A stretch of 64,000 bases of DNA from Pseudomonas sp. JUb42 (lineage in GTDB: Bacteria > Pseudomonadota > Gammaproteobacteria > Pseudomonadales > Pseudomonadaceae): contig NZ_JANUFD010000001.1 of the NCBI RefSeq assembly GCF_024807945.1, positions 248,001-312,000 of the forward strand, written 5' to 3'. A program made the translations under genes and the position numbers. Numbering within the stretch: the stretch's first letter is position 1; each line of letters opens with the position of its first letter. Positions 26,194 through 35,655 of this stretch are shown here, piece after piece. The notes beneath the pieces are model-generated. The model did not search any database. It was given only the letters and a program-made list of their open reading frames with translations, and was not told the origin of the DNA.

Positions 26194-26206
26194 TTGATAA
26201 CTCCGT

Positions 26207-26214
26207 TTATTGTT
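26207..26214 (-). promoter_or_regulatory. Hfq/Crc CA-motif candidate at the tctC ribosome binding site
   Basis: The minus strand reads AACAATAA, matching AANAANAA, two bases upstream of the GGAG ribosome binding site of tctC. In Pseudomonas such motifs let Hfq with Crc block translation during growth on preferred carbon sources. Confidence 0.5.
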
Positions 26215-26265
26215 TTTATTAACGAAAGCGCATCTGCGGCACCTTCTGTTTCTTGATGTTAAGTG

Positions 26266-26278
26266 GCGAAGCTTTCGC
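26266..26278. promoter_or_regulatory. Inverted repeat between divergent tctC and tctD-like genes
   Basis: GCGAA-gct-TTCGC lies in the 215-base divergent region. It is a candidate operator for the response regulator, supported only by its position and symmetry. Confidence 0.3.
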
Positions 26279-26408
26279 AAACCTTTCAGCTACCTTGCAA
26301 ACACCGCGAATCCGATTTTACTTGCTGACGGGCTTCACAGGCCGGAGCACGACGGTAAACTCCGCCACCGGGCAATCTCCCCACACACCTATAAAACAGG
26401 AGACGTCG

Positions 26409-27080
26409 ATGCGTGTTCTTCTCGTCGAAGACCATCTGCAACTGGCCGATAGCGTGGCCCAGGCGCTCAAGGGCGCGGGGCTGACCGTCGATGTGCTGCA
26501 CGATGGCGTCGCCGCCGATCTGGCCCTGAGCAGCGAACAATATGCCGTGGCGATTCTCGATGTCGGCCTGCCGCGCATGGACGGCTTCGAAGTGCTCGCT
26601 CGCCTGCGCAGCCGTGGGCAGAATCTGCCGGTGCTGATGCTGACCGCACGCAGCGATGTCAAGGATCGGGTCCATGGCCTGAACCTGGGTGCCGACGATT
26701 ACCTGGCCAAACCGTTCGAGCTTTCCGAACTGGAAGCGCGGGTCAAGGCCTTGCTGCGGCGCAGTGTACTCGGCGGCGAGCGACAGCAGCGTTGCGGTGT
26801 ACTGGTCTATGACCTGGACACCCGGCGCTTCAGCCTGGGCGATGAGTTGCTGACCCTGACCTCCCGCGAGCAGTCGGTGCTGGAAGCGCTGATCGCCCGG
26901 CCAGGGCGGGTGATGAGCAAAGAGCAACTGGCGGCTCAAGTATTTGGCCTGGACGAAGAAGCCAGTGCCGACGCCATCGAAATCTATGTTCACCGCCTGC
27001 GTAAAAAACTCGACGGTCAGCCGATTGCCATCGTGACCTTCCGCGGTCTCGGTTACCTCCTGGAAAGCCGCGATGCTTAA
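26409..27080 (+). CDS. tctD: Response regulator, OmpR family (TctD-like)
   Basis: A 223-residue OmpR-type regulator. The receiver domain (residues 1-115) carries the acidic LLVEDH, the phosphoacceptor in AILDVGLPRMDG (Asp near 51), and LMLTARSD and DYLAKPF for the Thr/Lys switch. A winged-helix DNA-binding domain (about 130-220) ends IEIYVHRLRKKL...TFRGLGYLL. AGGAG precedes the ATG at 26409. Divergence from tctCBA and overlap with the kinase gene point to control of tricarboxylate uptake. Confidence 0.92.
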   Translation: MRVLLVEDHLQLADSVAQALKGAGLTVDVLHDGVAADLALSSEQYAVAILDVGLPRMDGFEVLARLRSRGQNLPVLMLTARSDVKDRVHGLNLGADDYLAKPFELSELEARVKALLRRSVLGGERQQRCGVLVYDLDTRRFSLGDELLTLTSREQSVLEALIARPGRVMSKEQLAAQVFGLDEEASADAIEIYVHRLRKKLDGQPIAIVTFRGLGYLLESRDA

Positions 27081-28467
27081 TCAGGACAGCCTGCGCTGGC
27101 GGCTGCTGTGGAACCTGGGGCTGTTGTTGACAGTATTGATGCTGGCCAGTGGCTTGAGTGCTTACTGGAATGGTCGTGAGGCGGCCGACACAGCCTATGA
27201 CCGGACTCTGCTGGCCTCGGCCCGGACCATTGCGGCCGGGGTCTCGCAGCGCGATGGCACCCTGAGTGCCGACGTTCCTTATATCGCCCTGGATACCTTT
27301 GCCTACGACAGCGAAGGGCGGATTTACTACCAGGTGAATGACATCAATAAAAAGCTGATTTCCGGCTATGAGAACCTGCCGCCGCCACCGCCGGGCACCC
27401 TGCGCACCGACGATTATCCGGCCCTGGCCAGTTTCTACAGCGCCCGCTATCAAGGGCAGGACGTGCGCGTGGTCAGCCTGCTCAAGCCGGTCAGCGAGCC
27501 GGACATGCAGGGCATGGCGGAGATCCGGGTCGCCGAGACGGAAGAAGCGCGAGTGAAGATGGCCCGCAGCCTGATGGCCGATACCTTGCTGCGTCTGGGC
27601 ATGCTCGGCGCGGGGGCGTTGCTGCTGGTCTGGTTTACTGTCAGCGCCGCATTGCGTCCACTCGAACGGATCCGTACCGCAGTAGAAGAGCGTCAACCGG
27701 ATGACTTGCGCGCCTTGCCCATGGTCGAAGTGCAGCATGAATTGCGTCCGCTGGTCAGCGCGCTGAACCATTTTACCGAGCGCCTGCGCCTGCAATTCGA
27801 GCGGCAGGGGCAGTTCATCGCCGATGCCTCCCATGAACTGCGAACCCCCCTGGCTGCGCTCAAGGCCCGGGTCGAACTGGGGTTGCGCGACCCGGAGCCG
27901 AGCCATTGGCGTACGACCCTTGAAGCGGCTGCCCAGGGCACGGACCGCCTGACTCATCTGGCCAATCAGCTACTGTCTCTGGCCCGCATCGAGAATGGTG
28001 CCAGGGCGATTGCCGAGGGCGGTGCCCAGAGTCTGGATCTGTCTCAACTGGCGCGTGAACTGGGCATGGCCATGGCACCGTTGGCCTACGGTCGCGGCGT
28101 TTCCCTGGCGCTGGAGGCTGACGAGCCGGTCTGGCTGCGCGGTGAGCCGACGTTGCTCAACGAGCTTTTGAGCAACCTGATTGACAATGCCCTGGCTCAC
28201 ACGCCAGTGGGTGGCAATGTGATTCTGCGGGTCTATGCGCCGGGGATTCTTGAGGTGGAGGACGATGGCCCCGGTATTCCGGAGGCCGATCGTGCGCGGG
28301 TGTTCGAGCGCTTTTATCGGCGCAACCCGCAGAGCGCTGGCTCGGGGCTGGGCCTGGCCATTGTCGGCGAGATCTGCCGGGCGCATCTGGCCCAGATCAG
28401 TCTGCATGACGGCGAGCCCCACGGGCTCAAGGTGCGGGTCAGTTTCGTCGCCGCATCCCTGAGCTGA
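27073..28467 (+). CDS. tctE: Sensor histidine kinase (TctE-like)
   Basis: A 464-residue inner-membrane kinase. There is a transmembrane helix near residues 12-32, a periplasmic sensor region of about 130 residues, and a second helix near 175-197 (LGMLGAGALLLVWFTVSAAL). The HisKA domain has DASHELRTPLAALKARVEL, with phosphoacceptor His. The ATPase domain has NELLSNLIDNALAHTP, DDGPGIP and GSGLGLAIV. It overlaps the regulator gene by 8 bases. It is expected to sense an external carboxylate and phosphorylate the TctD-like regulator. Confidence 0.92.
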   Translation: MLNQDSLRWRLLWNLGLLLTVLMLASGLSAYWNGREAADTAYDRTLLASARTIAAGVSQRDGTLSADVPYIALDTFAYDSEGRIYYQVNDINKKLISGYENLPPPPPGTLRTDDYPALASFYSARYQGQDVRVVSLLKPVSEPDMQGMAEIRVAETEEARVKMARSLMADTLLRLGMLGAGALLLVWFTVSAALRPLERIRTAVEERQPDDLRALPMVEVQHELRPLVSALNHFTERLRLQFERQGQFIADASHELRTPLAALKARVELGLRDPEPSHWRTTLEAAAQGTDRLTHLANQLLSLARIENGARAIAEGGAQSLDLSQLARELGMAMAPLAYGRGVSLALEADEPVWLRGEPTLLNELLSNLIDNALAHTPVGGNVILRVYAPGILEVEDDGPGIPEADRARVFERFYRRNPQSAGSGLGLAIVGEICRAHLAQISLHDGEPHGLKVRVSFVAASLS

Positions 28468-28482
28468 CCTTGCCGGGTCTGC

Positions 28483-29304
28483 TCAGTAGAGCATGACCTT
28501 GGCTTCGTCCATCTGCGCCGCCAACTGGCCGCCGGCCAGATCCAGATGCAGCGCATGGAAGGCGGGCAGGCTGCTGATATCGATCTGGCTGAACGGGTGT
28601 CCCGTGTCGCGATAGGTATGCACCGTCGCCACCTGCACCAGGTCGATATAGTCGGCGCTGGCCGAAACTCGCTCGAAGTTCTGGTATTGCGTCGGGACTG
28701 TGGCCAGATGTTCGGGGAAATCCCACGAGCGCAGCAGGCGCTCGCCAATGATCGGATGAATGTGCTCGATCACATGATTCAGGCTGACCGGGTCGGACAG
28801 TAATTCGAAATGGTCTTCGGCGTAGGTCAGGATCGGCAGTACGCCAATCAGATGGATCAAACCCGCCAGGGTCGCCTGGTCCGGCTTGAGGTTGAGAATG
28901 TTCAGGCACAGTGAATAGCTGATCCCCGCTACTTGCAGGCTCTGCTTCCAGATATCGCGCATTTTCTGCTCGATAACCCCGGACTTGGCGTGGAACATCT
29001 GCTCCACCACCAGGCCGATGGCCAGGTTGCAGGTGTAGTTGACCCCCAACCGGGTAATCGCGGTATTGACGTCGCTGACTTCGAAATTGGGGCGCAGCAG
29101 CGGGCTGTTTACCACCTTGATCAGGCGCGCCGACAACGCGGTATCGCTGCCAATGACTTTACTCAAGGCGGCGACGCTGATTTCCGTATCTTCTGCGGCG
29201 AGGCGGATTTTCAGTGCTACTTCAGGCAAGGTCGGCAGGAACAAGGCATCTCTATCGATGGCCTTGATCAAATTTCTCTGCACCTCGTCAGCCATCTTGC
29301 TCAT
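28483..29304 (-). CDS. HDOD domain signalling protein
   Basis: A 273-residue cytosolic protein that is almost entirely one HDOD domain. It starts MSKMADEVQRNLIKAI, with the usual LPTLPEVALKIRLAAED and the helix KVVNSPLLRPNFEVSDV. The catalytic HD residues of true phosphohydrolases are not evident, as expected for HDOD proteins, which act as signalling scaffolds. The start at 29304 follows an AAGAG; an ATG at 29322 lacks a binding site. It is convergent with the sensor kinase gene. Its partner is unknown. Confidence 0.88.
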   Translation of the reverse strand: MSKMADEVQRNLIKAIDRDALFLPTLPEVALKIRLAAEDTEISVAALSKVIGSDTALSARLIKVVNSPLLRPNFEVSDVNTAITRLGVNYTCNLAIGLVVEQMFHAKSGVIEQKMRDIWKQSLQVAGISYSLCLNILNLKPDQATLAGLIHLIGVLPILTYAEDHFELLSDPVSLNHVIEHIHPIIGERLLRSWDFPEHLATVPTQYQNFERVSASADYIDLVQVATVHTYRDTGHPFSQIDISSLPAFHALHLDLAGGQLAAQMDEAKVMLY

Positions 29305-29379
29305 CTTGCATCTCTTGGGCATTGGGGTGGTGAGATGCCCGCCGGTCTCGGACAGGGGCGGGCAGGGGCCATGGCTGGC

Positions 29380-30321
29380 TTAACGCTGGGTTTCGAGTTT
29401 GCTGTCCAGGGCGTATGGCAGTTCGTTCAAGTGTAATGCCGGACCGTCGGCGGCGTTGAGACGGATATCACCATTTTCCACCGCGTCTGCCTGCAACACG
29501 GCCAGCAGCTCGATACCTTGCTCGCCTTGCGCGGCGATCACCACGTTGCCTACCGAGCTTGCATGCACCGGGGAAAACAGCGCAGCGCCCGCTTCCGGCA
29601 GGTCGCTACCGTCCAGAGACAGGCGATACAGGCGGCGTTTGAGTTTGCCCAGGTACTGCATGCGTGCAACGATTTCCTGCCCGGTGTAGCAGCCTTTCTT
29701 GAAACTGACACCGCCGACGGCCTGCAGGTTGATCATCTGCGGAATGAATTCTTCCCGGGTCTGAGCGAACACCTGGCCGATGCCAGCGCGGATCTGCCCA
29801 AGTAGCCAGTCGTTGAGCGAGCCTTCAGCCAATTGCGCGGCCAGGCGCGACTGCACGTCGGCGGCCTGTGCAACCGGCACCCAGAGTTCGGTGCGGTTGG
29901 GCGAGACACGAATGGCGATCAGGTCGTTGGCGCGGGTGACGGCATCGGTGTCGTGAGCCAGTTCCAGACCCAGGCTGACCAGCGCCCCATCACCATCCTG
30001 AAGACCGAAGCGGGCCCAGGCGGCACTTTCGTCGGTCAATTTGGATTTGGAGAACACTGCGTATTTTTTCAGATCGGCCAGTTGTGCCTCGATCAGTTCG
30101 CTGGCCATGGCCAGCAGGCAGCCGTCACCTTGCAGCAGAATGCGGAAGCTCGACTGCATGCGGCCTTTTTGCGTGCAACGGGCACCCAGGGTCGCCTTGG
30201 CGTCGCTCAGGTAGTCCATATTGCAGGTCAATTGGCCTTGCAGGAATTTGCTGGCGTCCACGCCGCGAACGGCAAGAACCCCTTCGTGGGAAAGCGGGCA
30301 GAAGAAAGCTGAGTCGGCCAT
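29380..30321 (-). CDS. ygfZ: Folate-binding protein YgfZ (Fe-S cluster repair)
   Basis: A 313-residue GcvT-like protein. The defining motif KKGCYTGQEIVARMQYLG is present, with the conserved cysteine. The protein uses tetrahydrofolate to support maintenance of certain iron-sulfur enzymes. It is divergent from sdhE, and that neighbourhood (ygfZ next to sdhE-ygfX) is conserved in gammaproteobacteria. Confidence 0.93.
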   Translation of the reverse strand: MADSAFFCPLSHEGVLAVRGVDASKFLQGQLTCNMDYLSDAKATLGARCTQKGRMQSSFRILLQGDGCLLAMASELIEAQLADLKKYAVFSKSKLTDESAAWARFGLQDGDGALVSLGLELAHDTDAVTRANDLIAIRVSPNRTELWVPVAQAADVQSRLAAQLAEGSLNDWLLGQIRAGIGQVFAQTREEFIPQMINLQAVGGVSFKKGCYTGQEIVARMQYLGKLKRRLYRLSLDGSDLPEAGAALFSPVHASSVGNVVIAAQGEQGIELLAVLQADAVENGDIRLNAADGPALHLNELPYALDSKLETQR

Positions 30322-30463
30322 GGTTCATCGCAGGAAAAAAGTCTGGGGCACATCATAGTGCCGAGTGTTGATTATGGGTACATGAAAACTGCTGCGACCA
30401 TTGGGCCATTCGCGCAAGCGCCTTGTGGCTGTATACTCGCGGCCTATTTTGAGGAGCCCCTCC

Positions 30464-30718
30464 ATGGTCGAAGAAGTCGAACTCAATCGCCTTTACTGGC
30501 ACAGCCGCCGCGGCATGCTCGAACTGGATTGCCTGCTGGTGCCTTTTGTCCGTGAAGTCTATCCAACCCTCAACGACGTCGATCGCGATCTGTATCGCCG
30601 TCTATTGACCTGTGAAGACCAGGATATGTTCGGCTGGTTCATGCAGCGTGCTGAGTCGGAAGACGCTGAGCTGCAGCGCATGGTTCGCATGATTCTGGAT
30701 CGTGTCCAGCCGCAGTGA
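30464..30718 (+). CDS. sdhE: Succinate dehydrogenase flavinylation factor SdhE
   Basis: An 84-residue protein of the SdhE/YgfY family, with the diagnostic [13 protein letters not shown] near residues 16-28. It promotes covalent FAD attachment to SdhA and FrdA. In E. coli the homologue CptB was also described as antitoxin to CptA (YgfX). GAGGAG precedes the ATG at 30464, and TATACT at 30432-30437 is a good -10 candidate. The next gene, ygfX, overlaps its end by 17 bases. Confidence 0.93.
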   Translation: MVEEVELNRLYWHSRRGMLELDCLLVPFVREVYPTLNDVDRDLYRRLLTCEDQDMFGWFMQRAESEDAELQRMVRMILDRVQPQ

Positions 30719-31154
30719 TTTCTTCCAGTGCCGTTGGCGCGCCTCGCGGTGGCTGCTGACGGCTTATCTGGGCGCCCAGTGCCTGGCACTGTTTTCCCTC
30801 TTCTGGATTGATATTCCACCCCGGGCCCTGGTGCTCGGGGTTTTTGTCTGCCTGCTGCATGGGGCTTACATGCTTGCGCGCGCAATCATATTCAGTAGTC
30901 CGCAGGCTTTTACCGGCCTGCGCCGCGACCGTGACGGTTGGCAGTTATGGAATGCAGAACAGGGTTGGCGACCGGTGCAGTTACGCCGCGACAGCCTGGC
31001 CCTGCCTTTATTGATTGTCTTGCGCTTTCGTCTGGCGGGCCGGGGCAGGGTGCGTAGCGTGTGCATCCCGGCCGATGCCCTGGCGCCGGACGATCACCGG
31101 CGCCTGCGGCTGCGTTTGAAGTTCAGCCGACGAAGGTGGGCGGCACCAGAATAG
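30702..31154 (+). CDS. ygfX: YgfX (CptA)-like membrane protein
   Basis: A 150-residue protein with two hydrophobic segments near residues 17-36 and 42-65 and a basic cytosolic tail. Its size, topology and coupling to sdhE match YgfX, the small inner-membrane protein reported to affect FtsZ/MreB in E. coli. It begins with a GTG inside the sdhE end. Its 3' end overlaps the convergent nadB end by 32 bases. Confidence 0.75.
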   Translation: MSSRSDFFQCRWRASRWLLTAYLGAQCLALFSLFWIDIPPRALVLGVFVCLLHGAYMLARAIIFSSPQAFTGLRRDRDGWQLWNAEQGWRPVQLRRDSLALPLLIVLRFRLAGRGRVRSVCIPADALAPDDHRRLRLRLKFSRRRWAAPE

Positions 31155-32739
31155 TGTCCAGCGCTTCGGGCAGCATGTCCGGATAATCCAGGGTGTAATG
31201 AAGGCCGCGGGATTCCTTGCGCTCCATGGCTGACTGAATCATCAGCTCGGCCACCTGGGCCAGATTGCGCAGCTCGATGAGGTCACGGCTGACCTTATAG
31301 TTGCTGTAGAACTCATCGATCTCGTCGAGCAGCAGACGCACCCGATGCTGGGCGCGCTGCAAACGCTTGTTTGTGCGCACGATGCCGACGTAATCCCACA
31401 TGAAACGCCGCAGTTCGTCCCAATTGTGCGCAATGATCACGTCTTCGTCGGAATCGGTGACCTGGCTGGCATCCCAGCCCGGCAGGCTTTTTGGTACGTC
31501 GACCGTCGACAACTTGCCGATGATGTCGGTGGCGGCGGAGCGCGCATAGACGAAGCACTCCAGCAGCGAGTTGCTGGCCATGCGGTTGGCGCCATGCAGG
31601 CCGGTGAAACTGGTTTCGCCGATGGCGTACAGGCCGGGCACATCGGTGCGGCCATGGCTGTCCACTACCACGCCGCCGCAGGTGTAATGCGCAGCAGGTA
31701 CAACCGGGATTGGCTGACGAGTGATATCGATGGAGAACTCCAGACAGCGTTCGTACACCGTCGGGAAGTGGCTCTTGATGAATTCGGCGGGCTTGTGGCT
31801 GATATCCAGATAGACGCAGTCGATGCCCAGGCGCTTCATTTCATGGTCGATGGCCCGGGCGACGATATCCCGTGGGGCCAGTTCGGCGCGCTCGTCGAAG
31901 CGCTGCATGAAGCGTTCGCCGTTGGGCAGCTTCAGGTAGGCGCCTTCGCCGCGCAGGGCTTCGGTCACCAGGAAGCTCTTGGCTTGCGGGTGATACAGGC
32001 AGGTCGGGTGAAATTGGTTGAACTCCAGATTGGCCACCCGACAGCCGGAGCGCCAGGCCATGGCGATGCCGTCGCCGCAGGCACCGTCCGGGTTGGAGGT
32101 ATAAAGGTAGACTTTTGCCGCCCCGCCCGAGGCCAGTACGACGAAGCGCGCGCCGTAGGTATCGACTTCGCCGCTGGTGCGGTTGAGCACATAGGCGCCG
32201 AGGCAGCGATCGCCTTCCAGGCCCAGGCGCCGCTCGGTGATCAGGTCGACGGCAACGCGCTGTTCCAGCAGTTCAATATTCGATCGCGTACGGGCCTGGG
32301 CCAGCAGCGTCTTGAAGATCGCCGCGCCGGTGGCATCAGCCGCGTGAATGATGCGTCGATGACTGTGGCCGCCCTCGCGGGTCAGGTGAAACTCGAAACC
32401 GCCGTCTTCCACCGTGGACTGGTCGTCACGGGTGAAGGGTACGCCCTGGTCGATCAGCCACTGGATGGCCTCGCGGCTGTGCTCGACGGTGAATCGCACC
32501 GCTTCTTCATTGCACAGGCCGCCACCGGCGTTGAGCGTGTCCTCGACGTGGGACTGCACGGTATCGGCGTTGTCCAGCACAGCAGCAACGCCGCCCTGGG
32601 CCCAGAAGGTGGAGCCGTTTGCCAGGTCGCCCTTGCTCAATACCGCGATACGCAAATGGCCGGGCAGGGTCAGGGCCAGGCTGAGCCCAGCTGCACCGCT
32701 GCCAATGACTAGAACGTCGTGCTGAAAATGTTGGCTCAT
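31123..32739 (-). CDS. nadB: L-aspartate oxidase NadB
   Basis: A 538-residue flavoenzyme oxidising L-aspartate to iminoaspartate, the first step of NAD synthesis. The FAD-binding motif [16 protein letters not shown] opens the protein, followed by [13 protein letters not shown] and the active-site region HTCGG-like [36 protein letters not shown] closes the flavin domain. Its length is usual for the family. It is divergent from the algU operon. Confidence 0.96.
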   Translation of the reverse strand: MSQHFQHDVLVIGSGAAGLSLALTLPGHLRIAVLSKGDLANGSTFWAQGGVAAVLDNADTVQSHVEDTLNAGGGLCNEEAVRFTVEHSREAIQWLIDQGVPFTRDDQSTVEDGGFEFHLTREGGHSHRRIIHAADATGAAIFKTLLAQARTRSNIELLEQRVAVDLITERRLGLEGDRCLGAYVLNRTSGEVDTYGARFVVLASGGAAKVYLYTSNPDGACGDGIAMAWRSGCRVANLEFNQFHPTCLYHPQAKSFLVTEALRGEGAYLKLPNGERFMQRFDERAELAPRDIVARAIDHEMKRLGIDCVYLDISHKPAEFIKSHFPTVYERCLEFSIDITRQPIPVVPAAHYTCGGVVVDSHGRTDVPGLYAIGETSFTGLHGANRMASNSLLECFVYARSAATDIIGKLSTVDVPKSLPGWDASQVTDSDEDVIIAHNWDELRRFMWDYVGIVRTNKRLQRAQHRVRLLLDEIDEFYSNYKVSRDLIELRNLAQVAELMIQSAMERKESRGLHYTLDYPDMLPEALDTILVPPTFVG

Positions 32740-32961
32740 TTCTTATTTCCGCGAGTCGCGGCCACTAGTATATGTAGGGGTGGACCGGCACAATAGCTGC
32801 GCTTTATTGGCATTGTGAGGCCACAGCGGGCTCGGATTGTGCGCCAGTCAGATACACCCTGCATATTGTTTTTCCGGAGGAGAAAAGTGCTGGTGTCGTA
32901 CGATGACTTGGGCGTAATCCGATCGGACCGCTGAGTTTTTACAACCGACTGCAAAACCTGG

Positions 32962-32988
32962 GAACTTTTCGTGAGCGCCCACGTTCAA
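32962..32988 (+). promoter_or_regulatory. AlgU (sigma22)-type promoter, distal
   Basis: GAACTT at 32962-32967, 16 bases, then TTCAA at 32984-32988. This fits the extracytoplasmic sigma consensus GAACTT-N16/17-TCTGA in the -35 and spacing, with a weaker -10. Autoregulation of algU through several promoters is known in P. aeruginosa. Confidence 0.6.
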
Positions 32989-33152
32989 TAGACGGTTGCC
33001 TATAAAGGGACAGCGTCGGCTTTACGCGGGGCTCGAAAGCAGCCACCGCCGGCGAATTCGACGACAAGATTATTGACGCAGCCGACCTAGGTCGAGCTGC
33101 GTTTTTCGTGCAGGCCAAATCAGTGTCCGCAGGAAACTTGCTTGAAGGGGGA

Positions 33153-33179
33153 GAACTTTTGCCAAAAGCCCGAGTCTAT
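33153..33179 (+). promoter_or_regulatory. AlgU (sigma22)-type promoter, proximal
   Basis: GAACTT at 33153-33158, 16 bases, then TCTAT at 33175-33179, about 60 bases before the algU start. The -35 is perfect and the -10 matches TCTGA at three of five positions. Confidence 0.7.
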
Positions 33180-33238
33180 GTTTGCAAGCCTGAACAATCG
33201 CTGAGGCAATGCTCCTTCAAGCTCAATGAGGAGTGTTC

Positions 33239-33820
33239 ATGCTAACCCAGGAAGAGGATCAGCAGCTGGTCGAGCGCGTACAGCGCGGTGACAAGCGAGC
33301 GTTTGATCTGCTCGTGCTGAAATACCAGCACAAGATTCTCGGGTTGATCGTGCGGTTTGTGCACGACACCCATGAAGCCCAGGACGTCGCACAAGAGGCC
33401 TTTATCAAGGCCTACCGTGCACTTGGAAATTTTCGCGGTGACAGCGCCTTTTATACATGGCTGTACCGTATCGCCATCAACACGGCGAAGAACTACCTGG
33501 TGTCGCGCGGTCGGCGGCCGCCGGATAGCGATGTCAGGTCTGAGGACGCGGAGTTCTACGACGGCGATCATGGCCTCAAGGACATCGAGTCACCGGAACG
33601 GTCATTGTTGCGGGATGAGATCGAAGGCACTGTCCATCGAACTATCCAGTTACTACCAGAAGATTTGCGTACAGCGTTAACTTTGCGCGAATTCGATGGT
33701 CTGAGTTATGAGGACATTGCCAGCGTCATGGAATGTCCGGTGGGTACCGTGCGCTCTCGCATATTTCGCGCTCGGGAAGCCATCGATAAAGCCCTGCAAC
33801 CTTTGTTGCAGGAAACCTGA
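33239..33820 (+). CDS. algU: Extracytoplasmic sigma factor AlgU (RpoE/sigma22)
   Basis: A 193-residue ECF sigma factor beginning MLTQEEDQQLVERVQRGD. Region 2 carries DTHEAQDVAQEAFIKAYRAL and FYTWLYRIAINTAKNYLV; region 4 carries LREFDGLSYEDIASVMECPVGTVRSRI. It directs envelope-stress and alginate genes and is held by MucA. The ATG at 33239 is the family start, preceded by GAGGAG. Two promoters of its own type lie upstream, giving positive autoregulation. Confidence 0.97.
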   Translation: MLTQEEDQQLVERVQRGDKRAFDLLVLKYQHKILGLIVRFVHDTHEAQDVAQEAFIKAYRALGNFRGDSAFYTWLYRIAINTAKNYLVSRGRRPPDSDVRSEDAEFYDGDHGLKDIESPERSLLRDEIEGTVHRTIQLLPEDLRTALTLREFDGLSYEDIASVMECPVGTVRSRIFRAREAIDKALQPLLQET

Positions 33821-33852
33821 GACAGCGGCGATAGCCAAGAGAGGAAACCGCC

Positions 33853-34446
33853 ATGAGTCGTGAAGCCCTGCAGGAATCGCTGTCCGCGGTGATGGATAAC
33901 GAAGCGGACGAATTGGAATTACGTCGGGTACTGAGTGCCATCGACGATGCGGATACACGGGCCACATGGTCGCGTTATCAGCTGGCTCGTGCAGCAATGC
34001 ATAAAGAGCTGTTGGTTCCTCATCTGGATATTTCGGCAGCTGTATCTGCCGCTATCGCCGATGAAATCAGCCCGCTCAAGCCCGGTCGTGGTCCTTGGCG
34101 TACCCTGGGTCGCCTGGCCGTCGCTGCTTCAGTTACTGTCGCCGTTCTGGCGGGTGTTCGTCTGTACAACCATGACGACATCGCTGGTGCGCAGTTGGCG
34201 CAACAGGCTCCGCAGCCTGCCAATCTGTCGGTTCCACAAGTTAAAGGTCCGGCTGTACTGGCTGGCTATACTGAAAGCTCCGAGCAAGCCAGCGGCCCCA
34301 TGGTCAATGGTGTGATGCAGGGTCAGGCCGGTTGGCAGGATCAGCGTCTGCCAGGCTATCTGCGTCAGCACGCTCAGCAAGCAGCATTGAAGGGTACTGA
34401 AAGCGCCCTGCCTTACGCACGTGCTGCCAGCCTGGAAAACCGTTAA
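33853..34446 (+). CDS. mucA: Anti-sigma factor MucA
   Basis: A 197-residue RseA-family protein. The N-terminal cytosolic part (MSREALQESLSAVMDNEADELELRRVL) clamps AlgU, one transmembrane helix lies near residues 83-103 (LGRLAVAASVTVAVLAGV), and the rest is periplasmic. Stress proteases cut it to free AlgU. The coding sequence is full length with no frameshift, so the strain should not be constitutively mucoid through mucA. Confidence 0.95.
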   Translation: MSREALQESLSAVMDNEADELELRRVLSAIDDADTRATWSRYQLARAAMHKELLVPHLDISAAVSAAIADEISPLKPGRGPWRTLGRLAVAASVTVAVLAGVRLYNHDDIAGAQLAQQAPQPANLSVPQVKGPAVLAGYTESSEQASGPMVNGVMQGQAGWQDQRLPGYLRQHAQQAALKGTESALPYARAASLENR

Positions 34447-34454
34447 GGAGGATC

Positions 34455-35414
34455 ATGCAAGCCATCCGTCTATTGCCTTTGCTGTTGAGTGGATGGCTGG
34501 TCCTCCCAGTACATGCCGATGATGCGCAGGACATGCTCAAGCGTCTTGCGCAGGCCGAGCAGCAGCAGAGCTTCCAGGGTACGTTCGTCTACGAGCGCAA
34601 TGGCAGCTTCTCCAGCCATCGGATCTGGCATCGCGTCGCTGACGGCAAGGTCCGTGAGCACGTTCTGCAGCTCGATGGCTCTGCCCAGGAACTCTTGCGT
34701 GTCGATGGCGTGACTCAATGCGTCAGTGGCACGCTTGCCGATGGCGTGAGCAATCTGCCTGATTCTCCCGCCCATGGTCTGGATGCCAGGAAACTGGCGA
34801 ACTGGTACGACCTAAAGGTCGCCGGAACCTCGCGAGTGGCCGCCCGACCGGCAACCATTATCACTCTGACACCCAAGGATCCGCACCGTTACGGTATCGA
34901 ATTGCATATCGATAACGAGACCGGCTTGCTGCTCAAATCGCTGTTGCTTGGCGACAAGGGTCAGTTGCTGGAGCGTTTCCAGTTCACCGGGCTTAATACT
35001 TTCGACCCGCCTACCGATGCGATGCTACAGGCCAGTGCTGACTGCAAGCCTGTGGAATCCGTCAAGGCGAGTTCGAACGCCGCCGCTAAGCCGCTGGGCT
35101 GGCGTTCCGACTGGTTGCCGCCAGGTTTTGAGCTGACCAACAGTTCGGTGCGCAAGGAGCCTGCGACCAAGTCCACCGTCACCAGCATGATGTATGACGA
35201 TGGCCTGGCGCGTTTTTCGGTGTTCATTGAGGCGTTGAGCGGTGCCGCAGTCACGGATATCCGTACTCAGTTGGGGCCGACGGTTGCAGTTTCCCGCCGC
35301 CTGACCACGCCCAAGGGCGACGTAATGGTTACGGTTGTGGGCGAGATTCCCCTGGGAACGGCTGAACGCATCGCGCTATCGATGCGCAGTGCCGATACAC
35401 CGGTTAGCAAGTAG
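34455..35414 (+). CDS. mucB: Periplasmic AlgU regulator MucB (RseB)
   Basis: A 319-residue RseB-type protein with a signal peptide (MQAIRLLPLLLSGWLVLPVHAD). The lipoprotein-carrier-like N-terminal domain has SFQGTFVYERNGSFSSHRIWHRV, and a smaller C-terminal domain begins near residue 215. It shields MucA from proteolysis. It lies 8 bases after mucA. It is followed by 276 bases without the mucC gene seen in P. aeruginosa. Confidence 0.94.
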   Translation: MQAIRLLPLLLSGWLVLPVHADDAQDMLKRLAQAEQQQSFQGTFVYERNGSFSSHRIWHRVADGKVREHVLQLDGSAQELLRVDGVTQCVSGTLADGVSNLPDSPAHGLDARKLANWYDLKVAGTSRVAARPATIITLTPKDPHRYGIELHIDNETGLLLKSLLLGDKGQLLERFQFTGLNTFDPPTDAMLQASADCKPVESVKASSNAAAKPLGWRSDWLPPGFELTNSSVRKEPATKSTVTSMMYDDGLARFSVFIEALSGAAVTDIRTQLGPTVAVSRRLTTPKGDVMVTVVGEIPLGTAERIALSMRSADTPVSK

Positions 35415-35612
35415 TCGGTGCAAGGGGTTGAAAGGCCAAGATGTAAAAGGTTTCATTTTGCCCTTGTGTGGCCGTAAGACAGGCGTTTGCAGGGCCTGGG
35501 GCTACCACGTTGAAATGTCTGGAGATGTTTTCACGTTGCAAAATCGTAAGAATTTTTCTTCTATAGGTCACAGCTTCGCAGCTCTGGCCTTTGTTGTTTC
35601 CGGGTCCATTCA

Positions 35613-35655
35613 ACGCAGGCAAGAAGATATCCACGGGATATCTTCTTGCCTGCGT
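35613..35655 (+). other. Perfect 20-bp stem, 3-nt loop hairpin between mucB and mucD
   Basis: 35613-35632 and 35636-35655 are exact reverse complements (ACGCAGGCAAG... and ...CTTGCCTGCGT) around an ACG loop. No T-tract follows, so this is not a standard terminator. It ends 35 bases before the mucD start and could be an mRNA processing or stabilising structure or an attenuator. Confidence 0.9.

Larger units (their letters stand above)
32740..33238. other. Regulatory region between nadB and algU
   Basis: A 499-base gap with no gene that I can support. It holds two AlgU-type promoter candidates (32962-32988 and 33153-33179) driving algU, plus the nadB 5' region. A GGAGGAG at about 32876 precedes no useful open frame. 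Confidence 0.6.

Noticed and set aside
30702..31154. sdhE-ygfX as a new toxin-antitoxin system
   Set aside because: The pair is the known SdhE/YgfX (CptBA) arrangement, and SdhE's main role is flavinylation.
31345..32712. 455-codon open frame antisense to nadB
   Set aside because: Same reason: nadB is clearly coding on the minus strand and the antisense translation is low in recognisable motifs.
35613..35655. mucB-mucD hairpin as a Rho-independent terminator
   Set aside because: No T-tract follows; a terminator would also cut off mucD, which is expected to belong to the operon.
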